The notes under the pieces: generated by a model
What the model saw: the letters and a program-made list of their open reading frames with translations, nothing else
What the model was told of the DNA's origin: nothing
Databases searched by the model: none
Assembly (NCBI GenBank): GCA_002050125.1
Contig: MWTA01000063.1
Span: forward strand, 1-64,000
DNA: 64,000 bases
From: Anaerolineae bacterium UTCFX2
Lineage (GTDB): Bacteria > Chloroflexota > Anaerolineae > Anaerolineales > UBA4823
Direction: 5' to 3'
Translations under genes and position numbers: made by a program
Shown: piece by piece, positions 1-9,054 of the stretch
How the letters are laid out: each line of letters opens with the position of its first letter
Position numbering within the stretch: position 1 is the first letter of the stretch

Positions 1-2
1 AT

Positions 3-200
3 GAGAATTTGATGGATGTCCAAGTTTCTCCGATTGGCTGTATTGGGCTTTGCGCGCTGGAACCCATTGTGATCGTCCAGCGCCCAGGCAGGCATGATGT
101 GATCTACGGCAAAGTGACCCCGGAGGTCGCACGCAGGATCATCCTGGATCATGTCGGCAATGGCATGATTGTTCAAGAGAACGTGATCGAGCAAGTATAG
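3..200 (+). CDS. [2Fe-2S] thioredoxin-like ferredoxin, C-terminal part (cut by window edge)
   Basis: The reading frame is open to the first base, so only the last 65 or so residues are seen. The motif SPIGCIGLCALEP followed by VYGKVTP-like residues is typical of the small thioredoxin-fold [2Fe-2S] proteins that accompany NuoE/NuoF-type subunits in soluble NAD-linked hydrogenases and formate dehydrogenases. The two visible Cys (GCIGLC) would be the second pair of cluster ligands. The first pair must lie upstream of the window. The NuoE-like gene starts 16 bases after the stop, so the two are co-transcribed. Its likely role is carrying electrons within the same complex. An internal ATG at base 12 exists but would leave half a fold, so it is not taken as the start. 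Confidence 0.8.
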   Translation, partial: ENLMDVQVSPIGCIGLCALEPIVIVQRPGRHDVIYGKVTPEVARRIILDHVGNGMIVQENVIEQV

Positions 201-216
201 AGAAGAGGAGCATTAT

Positions 217-732
217 ATGTGTCCTGGCATAGCAACGGACCATGAATATTCCGAACAAGAATTGGATCGAATTATTCAAGAGGCAGTCGAGGCAAATGGC
301 TCAGTCCGGGATGCGGTGATTCCCATACTTTCTGAGATCAACCAGAAATTGGGTTTCATTCCGGTTGAGAGTCTGGGGAAAATCCGCAGGTACATCAACA
401 CGCCCGAGGCAGGATTGTTCCTGGCGGACAGCCATCTATATGCCGTTGCCAGCTTTTATCAGATGTTCTCGCTAACGCCAACCGGCAAACATGTCGTCCG
501 CTATTGCGCCAGCGCGCCATGCCACGTCGAAGGAGGCCGGCAAGTAATCGAAGCCTTACAGGAACAGTTGGGGCTCCAGCCAGGTGAAACCAGCCACGAC
601 AATCAATGGACGCTGCTGAAGACTAGCTGCCTGGGTGTTTGCGGTGTTGGACCTGTGTTTCTGGTAGATCAAGATATTTATGGAAATGTCACTCCAGAAA
701 AGATCCCTCACATCCTGGCGAAGTATCGATGA
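217..732 (+). CDS. NuoE/HydC-like [2Fe-2S] subunit of an NAD(P)H-linked oxidoreductase
   Basis: This 171-residue protein has the length and layout of the 24-kDa NuoE family: a helical N-terminus (about residues 10-85), then a thioredoxin-like [2Fe-2S] domain. The four cluster ligands are visible as C97/C102 (CASAPC) and C138/C142 (CLGVC). In soluble complexes this subunit passes electrons between the flavin subunit and the catalytic partner. The start is set by a GAGGAG ribosome site seven bases before the ATG. It sits between a ferredoxin-like gene and a NuoF-like gene, the usual order in bifurcating hydrogenase and NAD-formate dehydrogenase operons. No membrane or proton-pumping Nuo subunits are present here, so a soluble cytoplasmic complex is inferred rather than complex I. 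Confidence 0.9.
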   Translation: MCPGIATDHEYSEQELDRIIQEAVEANGSVRDAVIPILSEINQKLGFIPVESLGKIRRYINTPEAGLFLADSHLYAVASFYQMFSLTPTGKHVVRYCASAPCHVEGGRQVIEALQEQLGLQPGETSHDNQWTLLKTSCLGVCGVGPVFLVDQDIYGNVTPEKIPHILAKYR

Positions 733-799
733 GCGAGATAACTGCCGCTTTGCGGAGAATTCCAGCCCTCTATGAGCCCGACCGTTTGCGAGGTGAGCG

Positions 800-2497
800 A
801 TGAAGTCGATTCGAACGATGATCCTGGTTACAAATGATCCAATAAGCGTAGAACGCGGCGCTCAAGACGTGTTCCAGATGTTTCAAACGGAGATCCGCAA
901 AGCAGACCTTTACGATGAAATAAAACTGAGCACAATCAGCGATGTCGGCGAGCGCGAGGACCTGCCCCTGGTGATCATTTATCCTGAAGCGGTCATTTAC
1001 AGTCAGATTACCACCGAAGAAGTCCCGGTTCTGTTTGATGAACACATTATCAACGGACGAATCGTCCGATCTCTCTTGAGTAAGATGCACGAACCAGTGG
1101 GTGAAATCGCCTGGCTGCGCGCCCGGCTTGGCGCTTTGCCCGCCCAGCAGCGGGTTGTGCTGGGGCGTGTAGGGCAGGTGGATCCAGAGAGTCTGGCTGA
1201 TTTCCTCACTCAGGATGGCTATGCCGCGTTGGAAAAAGCGCTCTTCGAGATGACCCCTGAACAGGTCATCGATGAGGTTCAGAAGTCCGGGCTGCAAGGC
1301 AGAGGCGGGGCAGGTTTTCCGACCGGGCGAAAATGGGATTTCGTGCGCAGCGCCCACGCCCAGCCCAAATATGTCATTTGCAACGCAGACGAAAGCGAAC
1401 CTGGAACTTTCAAAGACCGGCTGATCATTGAGGGCGATCCTTTCAGCCTGATCGAGGCGATAACGATTGCCGGTTACGCCGTCGGCGCTGAGACCGGGTA
1501 TATCTACATTCGCGGCGAATACAATCTGGGCTTTGAACGGCTTCAAAATGCCATCCGCCAAGCGGAAGAACAAGGATTGTTGGGAAACCACATCCTTGGT
1601 AAAGATTTCAATTTTCACATCCATCTGCACGCCGGCGCGGGGGCGTATATTTGTGGTGAAGAAACCGCGCTCATCGAATCGCTCGAAGGGAAGCGCGGCC
1701 AGCCGCGTGCCCGCCCGCCTTACCCGCCTTCATATGGTTTATGGGGCAAACCCACACTCGTCAACAACGTGGAAACCCTGGCGAACACTCCACACATTAT
1801 CCGCAACGGCGGCGAGTGGTATCACCAGTTCGGCTCCGAAAAAAGCCGTGGGACAAAAATTTATACCATCCTTGGAAATGTCAACTTCACCGGGGTCATT
1901 GAAGTCCCCTTCGGGATCACGCTGCGCGAGATGATCGAGATTTATGGAAAGGGCATGGAGAAAGGCGCTCGGCTCAAGTTGGTCCAAACCGGCGGGTCGA
2001 GCGGCTCCATCGTGCCAGCCAGCCTGCAAGACACGCCCATGGATTTCGAATCCTGGCGCAGCACCGGCGCTTCTTTGGGATCGGGAGCGATGCTGATCTG
2101 CGATGAACATACGTGTGTGGTCGATCTCGCAAAAGTGCTCCTAGACTTCTTCCGCTTCGAGTGCTGCGCAAAGTGCACCCCCTGCCGCGTAGGTACCCAG
2201 AGGTGCTACGAAATCGTTGATAGTATCTCAAAAGGGCTTGGCTCGCCCGACATGATCGATGAACTCAAGATCCTCGGAGCGGATATGGAACTGCTCTCAA
2301 ACTGCGGGCTCGGGCAGACCGCCTCTGTGGCAGTGCGGGACATCCTTAAACACTTCAAAGATGAGGTTGAGCAGCACATCTTTGAACATAAATGCGCCGC
2401 GGGGGTTTGCCAGTTCATCCAGAAGACGCCGTTTGAGCAGAACCTGTTGTCGGCGCAAGCCGGAGCAGAGATCGAATCGGAGGAGGTCGTTCCATGA
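800..2497 (+). CDS. NuoF/HydB-like FMN- and NAD(P)-binding subunit
   Basis: This 565-residue protein has an N-terminal thioredoxin-like part (about residues 1-100) without an obvious Cys set, then the flavin/NAD core with GRGGAGFPTGRKW and ICNADESEPGTFKDR (about 170-210), a SLBB-like segment, and the [4Fe-4S] motif CAKCTPCRVGTQ (about 455-466) with a later Cys. It should bind FMN, NAD(P) and one [4Fe-4S] cluster and act as the pyridine-nucleotide site of the complex. Many HydB/HndC relatives end with two extra ferredoxin clusters. Here only HKCAAGVC remains before the stop, so that tail is missing. The gene overlaps the next one by four bases (ATGA), indicating translational coupling. Confidence 0.92.
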   Translation: MKSIRTMILVTNDPISVERGAQDVFQMFQTEIRKADLYDEIKLSTISDVGEREDLPLVIIYPEAVIYSQITTEEVPVLFDEHIINGRIVRSLLSKMHEPVGEIAWLRARLGALPAQQRVVLGRVGQVDPESLADFLTQDGYAALEKALFEMTPEQVIDEVQKSGLQGRGGAGFPTGRKWDFVRSAHAQPKYVICNADESEPGTFKDRLIIEGDPFSLIEAITIAGYAVGAETGYIYIRGEYNLGFERLQNAIRQAEEQGLLGNHILGKDFNFHIHLHAGAGAYICGEETALIESLEGKRGQPRARPPYPPSYGLWGKPTLVNNVETLANTPHIIRNGGEWYHQFGSEKSRGTKIYTILGNVNFTGVIEVPFGITLREMIEIYGKGMEKGARLKLVQTGGSSGSIVPASLQDTPMDFESWRSTGASLGSGAMLICDEHTCVVDLAKVLLDFFRFECCAKCTPCRVGTQRCYEIVDSISKGLGSPDMIDELKILGADMELLSNCGLGQTASVAVRDILKHFKDEVEQHIFEHKCAAGVCQFIQKTPFEQNLLSAQAGAEIESEEVVP

Positions 2498-4944
2498 TCA
2501 GTCTGACGATCAACAACCAAACGCTGGAAGTCCCCGACGGCTCCACCGTACTCCAGGCGGCGGAAATGGCTGGAATCGCCATCCCGACGCTCTGTTTCCA
2601 CAAGGACCTCAGCCCGTACGGCGGCTGCCGGCTGTGCGTTGTCGAGGTTCAGGGAACGCGCCTGCCGATGACATCTTGCATTCTGCCAATCAACCCGGGA
2701 ATGGTTGTCAACACGGAAAGCGAAGCGCTCACCCGCTACCGCAAGGCAATCCTCCGCATGTTGCTGCAGAATTATTACGACGCCGGTTACAAACGAAACA
2801 ATGGCAAACTGGGGATCGACCGGGAAAATGAGCTGGCGCATTGGGCAGAGGTGTATGGGATCGATATCGAGCAGTACATGGCTAAGAAACCAGCCTTCGC
2901 TGTGGACAGCGATCCCAACCCGTTCGTTTGGGTGGATCTGAATAAGTGTATCCAGTGTACGCGTTGTGTGCGAGCCTGCGCCGAAATTCAGGGGCGCTTC
3001 GTTTGGTCGCAGTCTTACCGAGGCTACAAGGCGCGCATTGTGGCTGGATCGGATACGACCATGCTGCAAGCGCGCTGCGAATCGTGCGGCGCGTGCGTGG
3101 CGTACTGCCCTACCGGCGCGCTGGATAACAAGATGTCGGTCAGCGCCGGCTTAGCCGACCGGTTAGTGCGCACTACCTGCGCTTATTGCGGGGTAGGCTG
3201 CCAATTGGATTTGAACGTTCAGGATAACGTGCCGGGTCGAAGGGTTATTCGCGTAACGTCGAACACCGACCCTGCGACCGTCAATAAGCGGCATCTGTGT
3301 CTGAAAGGGCGGTATGGTTATGATTTTATCCACAGTTCGACCCGCCTCACCCAGCCGCGCGTGCGGCAGTACTTACTGGATTCTGCGCCGCGCCCAAAGG
3401 ATCGTGGAAAATGGGTCGACGTAGATTGGGAAACCGCCCTTCGGGTTGCGGCAAATGGTCTCGTACAGGCATGGCAGGCGGGCGGCAGCGATGCGATTGG
3501 TATTTTAGGTTCCGGTAACCTGCTGAACGAGGAGAGTTACCTGTTGGGAAAACTGGCGCGTCAGGTAATCGGGACCAATCAGATCGATTGCTGCGCCCAT
3601 ATTTACGCCTCCGACCTTTCCGAACACCTGCTCGACGCGGCTGGAATCCCGGCGATGCAAAACCCATTCGACGAGATTGCCTCAAAAGCGGGCACACTGC
3701 TGGTCATCGGATCAAATTTAACCGAGCAGCATCCGGTCTTCGGGGCAAAAATCCGTCAGGCAATTCTGCGCCGCAAAATCAAAATGGTCGTTGTCAGCCC
3801 CGATTTCTTCAACATAGCCGAATACGCTGCATTGCCTCTCTACCCTAAGCCCAATACCGAAGCAATCTTGGTACAGGGATTGATTCATTTTATTCTGGAA
3901 AAGCACCTGGCAGATCACGCCAAATGCCAGATGGGTTCAGAAGACATTACTAAGCTCAAAGAAGCGGTCGCGAAATATTCGGCTCGCAAAACTTCAGACC
4001 TGACCGGCGTAGCCATTGATGCGCTTTATGAGGCGGCGGAGATATTGACACGCGAACCTCCGCTGTCCGTCATAATGAGCGATGGGCTTGCCGATCGAAC
4101 CGTCGCTCGCCAGAACATGCAAAGCCTGATCAATTTGCAGCGGCTTCTGGGCAGCCTCGATACGCCCGGTGGAGGCGTCAATTTCCTAGGAAGCCAAAAT
4201 AATATCCGGGGCGCAGGCGATCTGGGTTCCACGCCCAACAGGCTGCCCGGTTACCAGAATTGCAAAAATTCAACCGCACGCGCGAAATTCGAGCAAGCTT
4301 GGGGAGTCGCGCTCTCTAGCGCTCCGGGGCTCTCTGCCTGGGATATGCTCAAATCGGTGTCAGAGGGGAAGGTGAAGGCGCTCTACATCGCTGGCGAGGA
4401 TGCGTTGAACGTCTCGCCGGATGGCGGGCAAGCGCGGCGCAGCCTGGACGCCTGTGAATTCGTGGTTTATCAGACAAGCGTCGCGACCGAGACCGCCCGC
4501 TACGCCGACGTCTTGCTCCCAGGAGTGACGTTTGCCGAGAAAACCGGGTCATTCACCAACGCCGAGCGGCGCATCCAGATGGTGCATCAGGCAATCGAAC
4601 CGATCGGCGCTGCTAGCCCGGATTGGCAGATCTTCAAGGAGTTGGCAAAAAGGATCCTTCCCAGCATCGAGCGGCAAATTTCCCCCGCGGCGTATTCCAA
4701 CTGGGATTACACCGATACAGCAGAGATTATGCAAGAAATCGCCGCGCTGACGCCGATCTACTATGGGGTCTCACACAGCCGGTTAGATCAGGCAGGCAGT
4801 CTATTTTGGCCCGTAGAATCTGAAGAACACCCTGGAACGACGTTTCTGCAGACCGCGTATTTCGAGCCGATTCAAAACACGTTCATCCCCATCAAACTGA
4901 TCGTACCAGAGGGGTACCAGACGCCGATATTGACACCAGTATAA
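2494..4944 (+). CDS. Formate-dehydrogenase-alpha-like molybdopterin/Fe-S subunit with altered active site
   Basis: This 816-residue protein has, in order: a [2Fe-2S] ferredoxin domain (C34, C45, C48, C62), two [4Fe-4S] clusters (C152/155/158/162 and C195/198/201/205), and a molybdopterin-oxidoreductase core opening with a [4Fe-4S] set (C229, C232, C236, C269). The layout is that of NAD-dependent formate dehydrogenase alpha subunits. Two departures are visible. The His-Cys3 cluster segment expected around residues 90-110 contains no Cys. In the block matching the formate dehydrogenase D-H-C-A-R-x-(U/C)-H motif the protein reads DCCAHIYASD, so Tyr371 takes the place of the Mo-binding Sec/Cys and Ala the place of the catalytic His. 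It is coupled to the NuoF-like gene. A classical formate dehydrogenase reaction is therefore doubtful. The real substrate is unknown. Confidence 0.85.
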   Translation: MISLTINNQTLEVPDGSTVLQAAEMAGIAIPTLCFHKDLSPYGGCRLCVVEVQGTRLPMTSCILPINPGMVVNTESEALTRYRKAILRMLLQNYYDAGYKRNNGKLGIDRENELAHWAEVYGIDIEQYMAKKPAFAVDSDPNPFVWVDLNKCIQCTRCVRACAEIQGRFVWSQSYRGYKARIVAGSDTTMLQARCESCGACVAYCPTGALDNKMSVSAGLADRLVRTTCAYCGVGCQLDLNVQDNVPGRRVIRVTSNTDPATVNKRHLCLKGRYGYDFIHSSTRLTQPRVRQYLLDSAPRPKDRGKWVDVDWETALRVAANGLVQAWQAGGSDAIGILGSGNLLNEESYLLGKLARQVIGTNQIDCCAHIYASDLSEHLLDAAGIPAMQNPFDEIASKAGTLLVIGSNLTEQHPVFGAKIRQAILRRKIKMVVVSPDFFNIAEYAALPLYPKPNTEAILVQGLIHFILEKHLADHAKCQMGSEDITKLKEAVAKYSARKTSDLTGVAIDALYEAAEILTREPPLSVIMSDGLADRTVARQNMQSLINLQRLLGSLDTPGGGVNFLGSQNNIRGAGDLGSTPNRLPGYQNCKNSTARAKFEQAWGVALSSAPGLSAWDMLKSVSEGKVKALYIAGEDALNVSPDGGQARRSLDACEFVVYQTSVATETARYADVLLPGVTFAEKTGSFTNAERRIQMVHQAIEPIGAASPDWQIFKELAKRILPSIERQISPAAYSNWDYTDTAEIMQEIAALTPIYYGVSHSRLDQAGSLFWPVESEEHPGTTFLQTAYFEPIQNTFIPIKLIVPEGYQTPILTPV

Positions 4945-5002
4945 GCAGAAGCGGGCTTTCCCGCCCGCCTGAATTACGCCGACCACTATCCGATGTTAGG
5001 TA

Positions 5003-5041
5003 AAACCACCGCGATGCTACACCAAAGCACCGCGGTGGTTT
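5003..5041. terminator. Perfect 11-bp hairpin between convergent genes
   Basis: AAACCACCGCG (5003-5013) is exactly complementary to CGCGGTGGTTT (5031-5041) across a 17-base loop. It lies about 60 bases after the molybdopterin-subunit stop and 30 bases before the end of the convergent SHOCT gene. The A/T ends of the stem give a short U-run on either strand, so it is probably a bidirectional terminator. Confidence 0.6.
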
Positions 5042-5070
5042 CGTGATCGTGAAATGTCTTTGTTCCCCGC

Positions 5071-5364
5071 TCAGCCTGCCAGCAGTTTTTGCTTGGCTGT
5101 GGCGAACTCGTCATCCGTGAGCAGACCTTGAGCGTAGAGCGCACCGAGGCGTTCGAGTCGCTCGATCGGATCTGCTGCCGCAGAAACAGCTTCCACTGGA
5201 GCCGGCTGCGGCGGTGGGGCTTGTTGGGCTAACGCCGCATTCATCGCCTGCACGTGCGCTTGGGCATTTCTACCAGCCTGACGGCGTTCTACCGCATTGC
5301 GTGTGGCAGTAGCGGTGCCGACTACCGCAGCAGTCCTGGTCATGCTTCGTATTAATCCTGTCAT
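5071..5364 (-). CDS. Small SHOCT-domain protein
   Basis: The protein has 97 residues from an ATG preceded by AGGAGG six bases upstream (reverse strand). The frame extends further upstream, but without a ribosome site. The N-terminal half is basic with an Ala/Thr-rich stretch, the middle is Pro/Gln-rich (residues about 45-60), and the C-terminus carries the short SHOCT motif (DPIERLERLGALYAQGLLTDDEF). SHOCT is a roughly 30-residue helical module, often at the C-terminus of stress or membrane-associated proteins, that probably mediates oligomerisation. The adjacent upstream gene is a DUF6325 protein, a pairing I associate with Actinobacteria and Chloroflexota. The function is unknown. Confidence 0.75.
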   Translation of the reverse strand: MTGLIRSMTRTAAVVGTATATRNAVERRQAGRNAQAHVQAMNAALAQQAPPPQPAPVEAVSAAADPIERLERLGALYAQGLLTDDEFATAKQKLLAG

Positions 5365-5392
5365 ATCAAACCTCCTGAAGTTAGCTACCCGC

Positions 5393-5809
5393 TTAAGATG
5401 TAAATATCTCATTAATAACCGAAGATGGTACCCGGACATTCAATGCTACTTCAACTCCATTAGCATTCAACGCATTGATCAGAGTAACCGCCCAGGCATG
5501 TTCGATCGCTAGAGCAACCACTGCGGAACCTGGACACATTCCTTCGAATAAGGCGTCCGAATCCTCGGAGTCGAAAAAGCCGCGTGTTCCAGTTTCAATA
5601 AAGCCCAATGTCTGGCGCTGGTCACGAGGCAGATCCTCCAGATCCAGCGTTGAGCATTCCTCAACTTCATCTTTGAACAGAATCATTGCATCCAGCACCC
5701 GAATTACCCCGGCTTCTGCTTGCCGTTCAAGCTCGGTTAGAACCTTACCGTCAAAGCGCGGTTCTCCCAAAGCCAAAACGTAGATATCAACTGGTCCATG
5801 TTTAACCAT
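5393..5809 (-). CDS. DUF6325-family protein
   Basis: This 138-residue protein has the sequence character of the DUF6325 / DUF1269-like group: an N-terminal VDIYVLALGEPRFDGK, a helix with an invariant-looking V-I-R-V-L-D-A segment, and an acidic middle. A hydrophobic Gly-Ser-Ala-Val-Val-Ala-Leu stretch before EHAW resembles the family signature in which a small protein folds on itself. An AGGAGG site lies nine bases before the ATG. The SHOCT gene follows 28 bases downstream and is probably in the same transcript. No biochemical role is known to me. Confidence 0.7.
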   Translation of the reverse strand: MVKHGPVDIYVLALGEPRFDGKVLTELERQAEAGVIRVLDAMILFKDEVEECSTLDLEDLPRDQRQTLGFIETGTRGFFDSEDSDALFEGMCPGSAVVALAIEHAWAVTLINALNANGVEVALNVRVPSSVINEIFTS

Positions 5810-5922
5810 CTGTTATTACCTCCTGAGTTTTCTGGTTCTTATTAATCAAACGGATCAGAACAGCTTGCCATCCGTTCCGCCCATTTTATCATTGGTTTGT
5901 TTTTGCGCCTTAAGGGATAAAT

Positions 5923-6924
5923 TCAATCTCCCAAAGTCGCAACCATGACCGCTTTAGCGGTGTGCACCCGGTTCTCCGACTGATCAAACACAATCGAGCG
6001 TTCCGATTCGAACACCTCTTCGGTGACCTCCATGTTTTCCAACCCGCTCTTCTGGTAGATTTCTTCCCCCACTTTGGTTTCTCGGTTGTGGAAAGCCGGC
6101 AGGCAGTGCATGAATTTGACCTTAGGATTGCCGGTTTTCTCAACTGCCTCCATATTCACTTGATACGGCTTGAGCAGTTTGATGCGTTCATCCCAAATCT
6201 CTTTCGCCTCGCCCATCGAGACCCACACATCGGTATAGAGGTAATCGGCGCCCTGAACGCCCTCATCCACGTTTTCCGTCAAGGTCAGACGGCTCCCCGT
6301 CGCGGCTGCGATTTCCTTACACGCGTTCACCAACCAGGTTTCGGGCCATAATGCCTTGGGAGCACACAGTCTCACGTCCATGCCCATCTTGCATCCCATC
6401 GCCATCAACGAGTTACCCATGTTGTTGCGCGCGTCGCCCAGATAGCAAAAGGCGATCTCGGACAGCGGCTTGTCGCTGTGCTCCACCATCGTCAGAACGT
6501 CGCACAGCGTCTGCGTGGGGTGGAATGCATCCGTAAGCCCGTTCCACACCGGCACCCCGGCGTACTGACCCAGCGCCTCGACCCTGTCCTGCCCAAAGCC
6601 GCGGTATTCGATCCCATCATACATACGCCCCAGCACACGCGCAGTATCTTTCATAGATTCTTTGTGACCGATCTGCGAGCCTGAAGATCCCAGGTAGGTC
6701 ACATTGGCTCCCTGGTCATAAGCCGCTACTTCGAAAGCGCAGCGCGTCCGCGTGGAGTCCTTCTCGAAGATCAAGACGATGTTCTTGCCTTTCAACCGTT
6801 GCTGCTCGTATCCGCCGTACTTTGCTGACTTGAGTTCTGCAGATAATTTTAGTAAAAACTTGAGTTCCTCGGGCGTAAAATCCAGCTCTTTGAGGAAATT
6901 GCGATTGCGTAAATTGAAAGCCAT
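5923..6924 (-). CDS. argF: Ornithine carbamoyltransferase
   Basis: This 333-residue enzyme makes citrulline from ornithine and carbamoyl phosphate in arginine biosynthesis, or runs in reverse in the arginine deiminase pathway. The carbamoyl-phosphate loop STRTR is at residues 57-61 and the ornithine-side HCLPAFH motif begins at residue 273. The length matches the family. The reverse-strand ATG follows a GGAAGAAAAAA-type purine stretch. No other arginine genes are nearby. The gene lies downstream of the long sugar operon with a gap of about 140 bases and may be transcribed separately. A catabolic ArcB role cannot be excluded, but no arcA or arcC is visible. Confidence 0.93.
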   Translation of the reverse strand: MAFNLRNRNFLKELDFTPEELKFLLKLSAELKSAKYGGYEQQRLKGKNIVLIFEKDSTRTRCAFEVAAYDQGANVTYLGSSGSQIGHKESMKDTARVLGRMYDGIEYRGFGQDRVEALGQYAGVPVWNGLTDAFHPTQTLCDVLTMVEHSDKPLSEIAFCYLGDARNNMGNSLMAMGCKMGMDVRLCAPKALWPETWLVNACKEIAAATGSRLTLTENVDEGVQGADYLYTDVWVSMGEAKEIWDERIKLLKPYQVNMEAVEKTGNPKVKFMHCLPAFHNRETKVGEEIYQKSGLENMEVTEEVFESERSIVFDQSENRVHTAKAVMVATLGD

Positions 6925-7065
6925 GATTTTTTCTTCCTTTTCTCCAGAACGGTTTTTTTATGAACGGGCTTTCATTTTACTACCGTGCTTTCCACATAGC
7001 CAGTTATTTGGCGTCCTGGGACTGGCTGAAAGAAATGCGCCTGGTTATCAGTCAAGATGAAGGGG

Positions 7066-9054
7066 CTAATCAACCGGGCGATCCATCCAATCCACAGTTG
7101 CCACCGCGTAGGGCAAGAGATTCAACGCTATCTCGCCGGTGGTTTTTGGTATGTTCCTCCAAGCGCCTGACCGGTATGCCGCGGGGTCAAACAGAGCCTG
7201 ACCCGCGTTTGTTTCATCCATATGTCGCACAGCTGCACCCGCCGGTACGCCCCGCAGCCTGACCGTCTGGCGCTGAGATGAATGGCTGGCGACCACTAAC
7301 CTGCGCCGGTTCCCCTGCGTCAACCCCAAGGCGCTTACCAGCAGCGGATGCGAGGGACGAACAGAAAAAACCTCACCGCCTGCGAACTCACCCACGTCTG
7401 CGAAAATGTGATAAACCGGGAACACCTGACCCGCATGAGAAGGAAACCGGGCAGGCAGGCGGGGTTCTTCTTGGGTTGCCATCACCCCGCGCCATCCGGT
7501 CGTTTCGTAGTAAGTCGCCCTCTTCACACCCGCGCGGGTCAATGCAGCGAGGCTGCCAACCGTCCATCCGGCTGTAAATAATGAGAGTTGGCGCCGATCA
7601 ACTGCGGCTGGCAATTGGTCCGGCGGGGGTTGTGAAACCTGGCTTGAAGCATAGACATTGAGGCGCGGTTTAAGCGTCACCGGGCTGACTGCCACCGGCA
7701 GCCCGCCGGCGCTGTGCCGCGCGCTCTCAACCGCGCTGCTTTGAGCCAGAAGTGTCTCGATTATTGAAGCGTTATCGAAGGCGTGGATTTGCGGGGAGAT
7801 TGAAAAACACACACCGTCCACTTCCTCCAACGGAGGCATGGAACGCAGCATGAAGATGAGGTCCCAATTCGTGCCGGCGAACAATGGAACTTCAGGAAAG
7901 AGCGGACTGAGGGTCGCCCGACAGATACTGACAGCTGCTTCGATTGGCGACCCGCCCGCAAATATCTCGCGCCTTGGATAAACCATCCAAGCGTTCACCC
8001 TGGCTTGCAGTCGCTGCAACACCCGTTCGGCTTCCTCTACAGCCGCCCGGGCCGCTGCGTCGGGCGCCAACGCGAATTCAAGACCAAGACCCAAATCATG
8101 CGCCTGGCGGGACTGACGCTCCAGAGTTGCAACCCAATCGGGATCGGATAAGTCGACATCTACCCGCAAGTGTGCGAGGCGCAGGAGGCACAGGCGCTGA
8201 ATCTCGACGTCCGAAAGCGGCTGATCAGCGCTGTCTGCCCCCAGCCCAAGCGCCGGCAGAGGAACCCGCGAATCGGGGTGGAACTCTACAATCACATCCT
8301 GCGTGTCGTCAGCAGGAAAAAAGTAAGCCGCCGAAGCCTCTTTATGCAGCGAAAGGTGGATTGATTGGCGGATGCGAGTGCCTTTTTCGATCTGAACCGG
8401 GTAAGGCAGGCGGAGCGGGGTACAGAAAGACTTGAAAGACGCATCGGTCCAGTTGCGCTGGTCTTCCATTTCGAAGATATCGCCTTGAAAGCGCACCTCA
8501 ACCTGCACACCCGGAAGGACTGCGTAGTTAACCGCCCGCATCTCCGCAAAAGGCTGCAAGGGTTGGCTGGGATTGATGAACTGCGGGAACACGGCTTCTT
8601 CGTGAGAGCCATCAACATGCTGGACAACGGCTGCGGAACCCGCTAATTCGGCTGGATGCAAGACGCAAAAGCCAATCCGGTTGCGCCAGAAGGTGCGGCG
8701 TGCAAGCCCATCCATGCTAAAGGACAATTCTCCATTCGCGCTGCCGGAGATGACGCCGGTCCAGACAAAGTCAATCTCGCCTTCAATATGAGCGGCATTA
8801 AAAGATACGCTAAAGCTTTCATCATTCTGTTCGATTTTCAGATCGGAGAAATGTGGCTCCACGGTGCCCCAATTGCGATCGCGCACCGCCATATAAATCC
8901 GCCGCAAGAGAACCGCGTATCCGATCCGTATTTCACGTAGGTCACCTTCTCCCAGGATCGCTGAAAGCGGTCCGGCGCGCAGGACGCGCGGCTGAGGCAG
9001 TTCTTCATCGCGCCCGTAGTACAAAATCCGAGTGGGTATCAACGGGGCGCTCAT
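7066..9054 (-). CDS. apnL: D-apionate lactonase family protein
   Basis: This 662-residue cytoplasmic protein has no signal peptide or membrane segment. Features I associate with ApnL are LRAGPLSA followed by an L-R-x-I-R-x-G block near the N-terminus, an RNWGTVEP segment, and MEDQRNWTDASFK in the middle. A predicted TIM-barrel-like region and a short C-terminal beta domain follow. ApnL hydrolyses D-apionolactone to D-apionate after a Gfo-type dehydrogenase oxidises D-apiose. A Gfo dehydrogenase lies in the same operon (17382-18461), which supports a lactone-opening role. The recognition is from memory of family motifs. A related aldonolactonase acting on another sugar is possible. The gene overlaps the upstream SDR gene by four bases. 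Confidence 0.75.
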   Translation of the reverse strand: MSAPLIPTRILYYGRDEELPQPRVLRAGPLSAILGEGDLREIRIGYAVLLRRIYMAVRDRNWGTVEPHFSDLKIEQNDESFSVSFNAAHIEGEIDFVWTGVISGSANGELSFSMDGLARRTFWRNRIGFCVLHPAELAGSAAVVQHVDGSHEEAVFPQFINPSQPLQPFAEMRAVNYAVLPGVQVEVRFQGDIFEMEDQRNWTDASFKSFCTPLRLPYPVQIEKGTRIRQSIHLSLHKEASAAYFFPADDTQDVIVEFHPDSRVPLPALGLGADSADQPLSDVEIQRLCLLRLAHLRVDVDLSDPDWVATLERQSRQAHDLGLGLEFALAPDAAARAAVEEAERVLQRLQARVNAWMVYPRREIFAGGSPIEAAVSICRATLSPLFPEVPLFAGTNWDLIFMLRSMPPLEEVDGVCFSISPQIHAFDNASIIETLLAQSSAVESARHSAGGLPVAVSPVTLKPRLNVYASSQVSQPPPDQLPAAVDRRQLSLFTAGWTVGSLAALTRAGVKRATYYETTGWRGVMATQEEPRLPARFPSHAGQVFPVYHIFADVGEFAGGEVFSVRPSHPLLVSALGLTQGNRRRLVVASHSSQRQTVRLRGVPAGAAVRHMDETNAGQALFDPAAYRSGAWRNIPKTTGEIALNLLPYAVATVDWMDRPVD

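Noticed and set aside
2494-4944. Assignment as NuoG of respiratory complex I
   Set aside because: The protein has a full molybdopterin-type core with its own [4Fe-4S] motif and no membrane Nuo genes are present, although the degenerate active site makes it NuoG-like in one respect.
5003-5041. Attenuator or riboswitch between the redox operon and the SHOCT gene
   Set aside because: The hairpin lies between convergent genes, where only termination makes sense.
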